Shown here piece after piece: positions 56,961 through 64,000 of a stretch of DNA of 64,000 nt (position 1 is its first letter; every line of letters starts with the position of its first letter). A program made the position numbers and the translations under genes. The notes beneath the pieces are model-generated. The model saw nothing but the letters and a program-made list of their open reading frames with translations. It had not been told where the DNA came from and searched no databases. This stretch comes from Primula veris (Eukaryota > Streptophyta > Magnoliopsida > Ericales > Primulaceae), in contig OY821741.1 in the NCBI GenBank assembly GCA_963682055.1, positions 18,219,211 to 18,283,210 of the forward strand, in the 5' to 3' direction.

Positions 56961-58486
56961 TATTTCGGGACTGACGGTGGACATGATGTGGGATAAGCTT
57001 AAAATTTTGACGACCAATGACAAATATTTAGGCGAAATAAAACGAAAATTAAGTAGAGATCCTAATTCGATGGATGGATTTCATTTTGACAAGGTTGCCT
57101 ATTGTAGGGTAATAAGGTCATAGTACCGGACGATAATACTATTTGGAAACGGTTGCTTTACTAGTTTCGTGACACGCCAGTTGGTGGACGTTCGGGTAGC
57201 TTAGGCACTTTTCGCCATTTAGTACAAATATTTAAATGGGAAGGGATGCGTACTGATGTTCTCCATTATGTCCAAAATTATGATGTTTGCCAACGAAATA
57301 AATCGTATTCTAGGAAACTGGGGGGGATTACTTGAGCCGTTGGCTATTCCGACGAAATTTTGGAGAGATATTTCGATTGATTTTTTGGATGGGTTGCCGA
57401 AATCTGAAGGGTTTGACTCTATTATGGTCGTCGTTGATCGCTTTACGAAATACTCGCATTTTATCGGCTTAGCCCATCCATATTCGGCTAAGACGGTGGC
57501 AGATGCATTTGTTAGGGGCATTGTTTGACTTCATGCGATTCCTGACTCGGTAGTTAGTGATCGTGATCGGGTGTTTATCAGTTTGTTTTGGCGAGATCTT
57601 TACAAGTTACAAGGTACCCAGTTAAGGAGGAGTTCAGCTTATCACCCACAGACTGACGTACATACAGAGGTGGTGAATCGCACTCTTGAGCAACAACTGC
57701 GTTGTTTTGTTAGCGATAAACCAAGGTAGTGGGCGCGTTTTTTGGCGTGGGCGGAATACTGGTATAACACCACTTATCATCGTTCAATTAAGATGACACC
57801 GTTTGAGCACATTATGGCCGCCTAACACCACACCTTCAGCCGTACCTAGGGGATGCTGTCATGGTTGAGGTTGACGCCGAGCTCCGTTCGAGGGATGAAA
57901 TTTTGGGGAGATTGCGGGTTAATTTAGATAAGGTTTTCAATCAGATGAACAGTATGCGGATAAGGGTCGTCGGGTGGTTGAGTTTGAGGAAGGAGAGTGG
58001 GTTTATTTGAGGTTACAACCGTATCGCCAACATTCAATTTTTCAACAGGCCTTTCAGTAATTGTCTAGTAAATATTATTGTCCGTATATGGTCGTGGAAC
58101 GCATTGGTTCGATAATGTATTGCTTAGACCTACCCGCGTATGCACGAGTTCATCCGGTTTTTCATGTGTCCTTTTTGAAGAAACGGTTGGGCGACGGGGT
58201 TGTTGCACAGACAACACTACCACCTTATTCGGGCGATGGGATTCCAGAGTTAGTTCCAATTGAAGTACCCGACTACGTACCGATGGGTACAAAGTTGTGG
58301 GGGGCAGTTCGTGAGGCTCTGGTTCAGTGGACGACGATGAGCGAGGATGATGCTACATGTGAACCGGTAGACTCGTTACGCACGACATTTTTGGACTTGA
58401 ACCTTGAGGTCAAGGTTCGTTTTCAAGGGGGGCGAGTGATGGACAAGCATGTACCAGCCAAGTTGGATGATTATGTGGCGCGTTAA
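56961..58486 (+). pseudogene. Gypsy integrase remnant with chromovirus-like tail
   Basis: The H2C2 finger is damaged: GGRSG replaces GG-H-G and NYDVCQRNK has Tyr for the first Cys. The core keeps DISIDFLDGLPK, VVVDRFTKYSHFI, VVSDRDRVF and the Glu in HTEVVNRTLEQ. The tail has HPVFHVSFLKK and then ALVQWTTMSEDDATCEPVD, the chromodomain-like end of plant chromoviruses, closing ...DDYVAR stop. Stops interrupt at 57526, 57727 and 57823. Confidence 0.82.
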
Positions 58487-58690
58487 CATCTATATTTACT
58501 TTATGTTTTTATTTGATCGCTTAGTATTTTTAAAGACTTGTTTGCACTTTTTATTTGGTTTAAGACTTGTAACTATTTGTAGTTGGGCCTACGGGTGTTT
58601 TCCAATTGCAATTATGTCCTCCTCTTAATATGTTAGGGCTAGCCTCCAAAGAACGCATAACAATAAAATTACAAAAAGCTTAAGCTAAAG
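58487..58690 (+). repeat. Gypsy LTR (right copy, truncated)
   Basis: Aligns with 55180-55380 up to ACAAAAAGCTTAAGCT, then homology ends 30 bp before the Pack-MULE terminus. Confidence 0.65.
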
Positions 58691-58900
58691 AAATATATGG
58701 CTAATGTGTCATATATTAATGGAAAAATACTCAATTAGTCATACTTTTCAAACTTAATTTCTAAAAGCTCACACAAAAGTTTTATTATGCCCAATTAGTC
58801 ACATTTTATTAAAAATATAAATACCCCTAAAATTTTAATTTTTATAATTTCTTAAAAACAGATATCTGTTCTCTCTCTCATCTCTCATCTCTCTACATGT

Positions 58901-59048
58901 ACATCGGAGCTCCACCCCATCCACCAAAACTCCTCCGTCCACCGAAAATATGCCCCTTCATCGGACACTCTCTTTCTGTGTTTATCACTCATTACCCCAC
59001 ACTTCTCTGACGACTCCTCCACCGTACACATCTGCCATACTCCGCCTA
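58901..59048. other. GC-richer block next to the captured kinase
   Basis: Sequence rich in CCACC/TCCTCC unlike the AT-rich surroundings; possibly a second captured gene fragment or the kinase gene's own upstream exon. No domain recognised on either strand; the 121-codon minus frame here has no support. Confidence 0.35.
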
Positions 59049-59680
59049 CTCTATCGAATCCACACTGATCTGAAGCCACAAAATATATATTTTTGTATCT
59101 GATGATTATGTAAAGCCAAGTGCTAATAAGTTGATTGATTTCGGTCTTACCACTCACGGTGATAAGAATCATAACCACATGATTCAAACAAGACCTTACA
59201 GGGCACCTGGGGTTATCCTGAGTATAGAATGGTGTTATCCATGTGATCAATGGAGCATTGGCTGGATTTTATTGGAACTTATCTCTGGTAAAGAGATATT
59301 TGTTAGGCACGATGATTTAGAGCATCTGGCAATGATGAAGAAGGTTTTAGGACCTCTACCAGAGCATATGGTGCAAAGGGCCATTACTAAGAAGTTTTTT
59401 AAAAGCGGATCACGGTTGAGCTGGCTTGCTGGTGCCGCCTCTAAAGATAGATCTAAAGAAGTTAGTAAGTTCAAACCCTTGAGGAATCTGGTTGTATGAT
59501 ATGTGGGCTCTACCATTAGAACTGGCCATTTGGCAGATTTGTTGCTAGGTTTGCTGAGGTTGGATCCATCAGAACGACTAACAGCTCGAAAAGCTCTAAA
59601 AAGTCCTTTTTTTCAAATTGCTTATGTAACGGATGGAATATACCAACTAACAAGTAATGCAGGTCAGGACACTTGAAAAA
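59049..59680 (+). pseudogene. Captured LAMMER-type (CLK/AFC) protein kinase fragment
   Basis: Covers roughly the C-terminal half of a kinase domain. Visible motifs in order: RIHTDLKPQN (catalytic loop), SDDYVK, LIDFG (magnesium-binding DFG), TRPYRAPGVIL (activation segment; the Glu of APE is Gly), YPCDQWSIGWILLEL, then EHLAMMKKVLGPLP, which is the signature that names LAMMER kinases, and after a stop at 59497-59499 LLRLDPSERLTARKAL. A frameshift sits near 59090-59095, and the insert between DYVK and IDFG is short. No intron interrupts it, although plant AFC genes have many. It cannot encode an active kinase; it might give antisense or small RNA against its parent. Confidence 0.85.
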
Positions 59681-59879
59681 TGTAACCGCAACGTGTTCGA
59701 TGAAATGTTCAATGGATATATTGTTATGAATTGTATACGGCAATAAATGGAATTATATTGTCACTTGTTCGCTTGTTTTACGTTTGTAGATTGTATACTT
59801 TTGATGGGTGGGTATATAGATATGTAAGCTCAAAATAACAAGAGCTAGCGCTTGAAGCCGAAAATAAATGCAATTTTTA

Positions 59880-61170
59880 TACACATGTATTCACTTTTTA
59901 TTGATCCGTATGCACTTTTTATGCACTTTAATTGACTTTTATGCATTTTGATTTACTTTTATACACTTGTTATACACATTTATACACTTGTTATACATAT
60001 GTATGCACATTTATACACTTGATATGCATTTTTTATGCAATTTTATACACTTTTTATTCAATTTTATGCATATTTTATGCTCATATATGCACTTGTTATG
60101 CATATTTATGCACTTGTTATGTACATTTATACAATTTATGCACTTTTTATTCACTTTTTATGCACTTCATTATGCATTTTTAGTGAATGTTATGCAATTT
60201 ACTATGCATTTTAGTTAATATTTCAAAAAAGTGCCTATTTATTGAAAAAATACACTTATTTGGTGAAAAAATACGCTTATTTTGTGAGAAAACGGGTTAA
60301 GGTGAAAAAAATAGGTTTTTATGCATTTTTATTGGCTTGTATGCACTTTTTATTTACTCATGTGCACGTTTTATGCACTTTTTATGCACACATATGCACT
60401 TTTTATTCATCCGTATACACTTTTTACGCACCCATATGCACATTTCATACACTATTTATGCACCCGTATATACTTTTTATGGTTATGCACTCGTATGCAT
60501 TTTTTATGCACCTGTGCGCACATTTTATACACCCGTGTGCATATTTTATGCATCATTTATGCACCCCTATGCACTTTTTATACATATTTTATGCATTCGT
60601 ATACACTTTTTATGCACCTTCTGTGCACTTTATGCATCCGTATTTATTTTTTATGCACACTTTATACATCCGTATGCATTTTATATGCATTATTTATGTA
60701 CCCGTATGCATTTTTTATACACCATTTATGCACTCGTATGCACTTATTTTTATGTTATGCATCTGTATGCACTTTTTATGCACCCGTATACACTTTTTAT
60801 GCACTATTTATGCACCTTTTATGCACTCATATGCACTTTTACGTACATTTTATTAAACGGTATCCACTTGTATACACTTTTTAGACCCGTATCCACTTTT
60901 ACGTACATTTTATATATTTTTTATTAACTTGTATCCACTTGAATGCACATTTTACGCACTTTTTATGCACTTTTATGCATTTTTTTGCACATTTTATGCA
61001 TTTTTATGCACTTTTATATATTTTTTATGCACTTTCTATTTATTTTTATGCATTTTTTATGTATTTTTTATACATTTGTTATGCACATTTATTCACTTTT
61101 TATGCACATTTATGCACTTCGTATGCAAATTTATGCACTTTCTATGTATTTTTATGCAATTGTTATGCAC
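59880..61170 (+). repeat. TTATGCACTTTT array (about 1.3 kb)
   Basis: Dozens of imperfect TTTTTATGCAC / CCGTATGCAC units. The motif lacks stop codons in the plus frames, so overlapping His/Tyr/Phe/Cys-rich frames of ~190-200 codons arise in three frames at once (60242-60927). These are compositional artefacts. Confidence 0.93.
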
Positions 61171-61565
61171 ATTTATGTAAAAGCTGTTTTTTTGTGTAAA
61201 AACTGTTTTTTTTTTTTGTGAAAAAGCTGTTTTTTTGTTTTGAAAAAGTAGTTTTTTTTTGTGAAAAAGCTGTTTTGTTTTGTGAAAGAGCTGTTTTTTT
61301 GTGAAAGAGCTGTTTTTTTCGTGAAATAGCTTATTTTTTTGTGAAAAAACTATTTTTTTTTTTGTGAAAGAGCTGTTTTTTTGTTAAAAAGCTGTTTTTT
61401 TGTAAAAAAAAGTTTTTTTTTGTGAGAAAGTTGTTTTTTTTTGAAAAAACTATTTTTTTTGTGAAAAACTTGTTTTTGTTGAGATAGCTGTTTTTTTATG
61501 AAAAGGCTGTTTTTTCGGTGAAAAACTGTTTTTTTGTGAAAAAAACTATTTTTTTTGAAAAAATT
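61170..61565 (+). repeat. GTGAAAAAGCTGTTTTTT array
   Basis: About 17 imperfect units of 20-24 bp. Alternating A- and T-runs give short hairpin potential (AAAAAGCTGTTTTT). It directly abuts the previous array. Confidence 0.93.
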
Positions 61566-61815
61566 ATGTTTATTTTTATTTTTTAGGGTTAGAGAAAGAA
61601 AGATAGTTTGGGAGAGAAAAGTGTAATAATCTCCTCCAAATTAGATTTTGAGACTCATTTATATTTTTATTAAAGTGTGACTAAATTGTGAGAGTAATCT
61701 TTTGTGTGACTTTTTATGAATTAAGCTTAAAAAGTGTGAATTATTAAGAATAACCTCTATATTAATTAAGTTAAAGATATGAGAGAATATCCGAGGTTTA
61801 AATAAACATATGGGT

Positions 61816-62018
61816 TGTTGTAGGTTATTATTGGACTATTGGGCCTTACTCATAGTGGGCCTAAGTTGGGCTTTCTAACTTGTATAACCTAACCTCTAGT
61901 ATATAAAGAAAGTTAGGGTCCCCTTGTATTGATACATTCTGATGAATAAAGACTATACCGTTCTCCCCTCTCTCTACTTCTGTCTCCCTATATACGTAGC
62001 TAATAGTGTATTACAACA
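61816..62018 (+). repeat. Family A copy 4, 5-prime LTR
   Basis: TGTTGTAGG to ATTACAACA, 203 bp. A TATA-type AGTATATAAAGAAAG lies near 61899 and AATAAAGACT near 61944. It is clearly diverged from the copy 3 LTR even though the internal leader and gag are very similar. Confidence 0.88.
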
Positions 62019-62589
62019 CGTTATCAGCACTGCTCTCGGAGATCGAAGTACGGATTATAGATTCAATAAACCTGATTTTGCTATATCGACCTTCACCAAC
62101 ATACCGTGCGTAAGGTAACCGGATATAATTTTTTTTATACCGTACACGTTACATATTACAACACGTACGGTTTGTATGCTACTGTACTGTTTGTATGTTA
62201 GTACTGTCTTGCATGATTACAACGCATGTTTGTATGTTACTACTGCAATTGCATGATTACAATTCCAGCCTGCGTAGGTTTTAAAAAAAACAAAAAAAAA
62301 TAAATAAATAAAATCTTATGCTACTGCCATGTTACTAGTACTGTGATTATACTACTCCTATGTTATTAAAACTTGCCATGATTACTGCCATGATTACTAT
62401 GTTATTCACAATTATGTGTACTACTGTAAATAAATATATACTTTGTTGAAATTACACGCATTGTCCTGTAGTATAATACTTATACGAAAACAGTACATAT
62501 GGTTGATAAAGATACAATATTTAGTAAATATACACACATGCATATAATTTTTTTTTATTAAAAGGCAAAGGAATAAAAAAAAAATGCAT

Positions 62590-63006
62590 ATAAATTGATT
62601 TGATTTGTTAGAATCTTCATGAATTGATTGATAATCCTCAATTGATTTGATTTGATATGTTAGAATCTTCATGGATTGATTGATAATCTTAAATTGATTT
62701 GACTTGATATGTTAGAATCTTCATGGATTGATTGATAATCTTAAATTGATTTGACTTGATATGTTAGAATCTTCATGTATTGATTGATAATCTTACATTG
62801 ATTTGACTTGATATGTTAGAATTTTTATGGATTTATTGATAATCTTAAATTGATTTGATTTAATATGTTAGAATCTTTAAGGATTGATTGATAATCTTAA
62901 ATTGATTTGATTTAATATGTTAGAATCTTTAAGGATTGATTGATAATCTTAAATTGATTTGATTTGATATGTTAGAATGTTTATGGATTTATTGATAATC
63001 TTAAAT
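62590..63006 (+). repeat. 52-bp leader minisatellite, about 8 copies
   Basis: TTAGAATCTT(C/T)ATGGATTGA recurs at 62608, 62660, 62712, 62764, 62816, 62868, 62920 and 62972, exactly 52 bp apart. Units differ by a few substitutions. The same place in copy 3 holds two. Confidence 0.96.
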
Positions 63007-63179
63007 TGATTTGTTTATAACACCAAATCTACTGCATAATTAGATAGATTCTAAAATATATTTACTGCCTGTTTATATATGTGTGGTTAATCTAAATAGA
63101 TATTCTCTATGTTGTTTAATATTATTGCCATATATAAAATGCGAAAATCGTATATATTCACATTTAAGTTGGAAAAATT

Positions 63180-64000
63180 ATGAATCTTCCCCAAATAGGC
63201 TCACCTATTTGGATACAATGTCTAGAAAAGATAAAGGCGGAAGTCGTTCTCCTAATGAGGTCGGTTTTTAAGAGGCATTCGTGCCCACCCCCCTCACCGT
63301 CTTTCCTGGTCGTGTTCAAATAGAGCTACCGAAAGGGCTTGACTAAATAATAATTTCCCCGAGTGTGTTTATATAGTAATGTATGTTTTGCTGAATTGGT
63401 GTTTCAGTATGGACCCGTTGTTCGATCAATGAGAACCGATTCACATGAAAAGCAAAACTAATGTTTTCGAACCTGTCGTTTCGAAAAAAAGTTTGTGCTT
63501 GTGCAAACCATAAACATATAAACCAGTCATTTTATATGATAAATAATTCAGAACTCCCAACACATGTTGGATGCCATCTATGATGAGAAAAATCGTAAAA
63601 ACATACTTGCGAAATGACTATTTAAACGTTGATTTTAATCCGTAACCACATGTTACTCACCCTGATGTGTGAAAATGTGATGCCCAAAAAGTTTTTTTTG
63701 GATGCCATCTTTGATGAGTAAAACACAAATTTGTTGTTACCATCAGGATGAATGTTAAGGCGTTGATTTTATTCCGTCGCCACATTTGAGACGTGATGAC
63801 GTCTATGGTGAACAAATGTCTGAAATTGACATATTGGAGCTATCCTTCACCAAAATACTAGCTTGGAAATTGTATTCCATAAGCAGTATCGTGAATTTAT
63901 ATTCACCATGTTCTTTTATCGCCCATCTGTTATTGGATAAGAAAATTATCCCGATGAGTAGTTTTAATCCTATTGGGTCAATGGCGAATTGTTTGCCTGA
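63180..64000 (+). pseudogene. Family A copy 4 gag remnant
   Basis: Only scraps of frame, e.g. TYLDTMSRKDKGGSRSPNEV at 63208-63267 before a stop. It has the same broken layout as 36720-37569 of copy 3, so the damage predates the split of the two copies. Confidence 0.55.

Larger units (their letters stand above)
55143..58690 (+). mobile_element. Ty3/Gypsy element without reverse transcriptase
   Basis: Order: tail of a previous integrase ending at 55179, LTR-type sequence to 55490, initiator-Met primer site, gag, protease, H2C2/integrase and a second LTR-type segment (58487-58690) with the same sequence as 55180-55380. Protease passes directly into the region before the integrase, so reverse transcriptase is absent. 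Gag and pol contain frameshifts and stops. The right LTR is cut short ~30 bp before the Pack-MULE. Confidence 0.8.
58721..61757 (+). mobile_element. Pack-MULE carrying a kinase gene fragment (3,037 bp)
   Basis: Perfect 9-bp target duplication TATATTAAT at 58712-58720 and 61758-61766. Terminal inverted repeats of ~115 bp match well: left CTCACACAAAAGTTTTATTA and inverted right GTCACACAAAAGATTACTCT, then AAAAATATAAAT in both. Inside: a CT-rich leader (58860-58900), a LAMMER-type kinase fragment, a 1.3-kb TTATGCACTTTT array and a GTGAAAAAGCTGTTTTTT array. No transposase. Confidence 0.92.
61816..64000 (+). mobile_element. Family A copy 4 (runs off the window)
   Basis: The 5-prime LTR at 61816-62018 is followed by the same CGTTATCAGCAC segment, leader, 52-bp minisatellite and gag remnant as copy 3. 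63050-64000 is nearly the same as 36590-37520, including its stops. Its reverse transcriptase lies beyond the window end. Confidence 0.88.

Noticed and set aside
60242..60927. Long overlapping plus-strand frames of 187-204 codons
   Set aside because: They are read from the TTATGCACTTTT array in several frames at once; the composition is low complexity and no domain is visible.
1..64000. tRNA, rRNA or snoRNA genes
   Set aside because: I looked for tRNA-type A and B boxes with paired arms and conserved rRNA segments and saw none I could support; a covariance-model scan would be decisive.

Overview
This window is repeat-dominated nuclear DNA from a flowering plant, most likely a eudicot. It is AT-rich and holds stacked plant LTR retrotransposons (Ty1/Copia and Ty3/Gypsy), Mutator-like elements (MULEs), hAT and Stowaway-type MITEs and microsatellites. 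It contains one convincing intact host gene, a three-exon subgroup II thioredoxin h at 43486-46061. Most long open frames are transposon remnants or low-complexity artefacts.

Layout. 1-4588: an old decayed Copia element. 4589-6520: a Gypsy-like LTR full of tandem repeats. 6769-13460: a Gypsy-type element without reverse transcriptase, in an internal-LTR-internal-LTR arrangement. 13461-18931: two ~700-bp direct repeats bracketing two non-autonomous MULEs (14856-16487 and 16661-17720), each with a perfect 9-bp target duplication. 19421-20582: a foldback element with a Stowaway MITE in one arm only. 22512-29310 (minus), 29487-31922 (minus, truncated), 35483-42325 (plus) and 61816-end (plus): four copies of one Copia family, called family A here. 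31923-35110: a LINE RNase H fragment split by a deleted Copia element, itself split by a hAT MITE. 42478-43220: a second hAT MITE. 43374-46136: the thioredoxin gene with TATA box and poly(A) signals. 46294-52690: a 6.4-kb two-gene MULE. 53769-55142: a solo LTR. 55143-58690: a Gypsy chromovirus-type element without reverse transcriptase. 58721-61757: a Pack-MULE carrying part of a LAMMER-type protein kinase gene.

Most notable are three things. First, the 6.4-kb MULE has a MuDR-like convergent layout: a transposase with D, D and E residues reads in from the right end, and a plant-mobile-domain-like gene reads in from the left. A deletion has fused the two genes tail to tail. The non-coding DNA holds about 60 copies of the octamer CAGACTGT (either strand), some forming 16-bp hairpins. 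All four MULEs carry their own private short-motif arrays. Second, family A is reverse-transcriptase dead: the three copies that reach this region share one deletion junction that removes the YVDD box, yet the LTRs of the 35483-42325 copy differ at one position in 232. This implies recent mobilisation in trans. Third, the thioredoxin has a WCAPC active site and an N-myristoylation-type start (MGAQHS), and the two-gene MULE lies only 232 bp past its stop codon.

All calls come from reading the sequence; no database search was possible. Element boundaries are firm where target duplications are given and approximate elsewhere.
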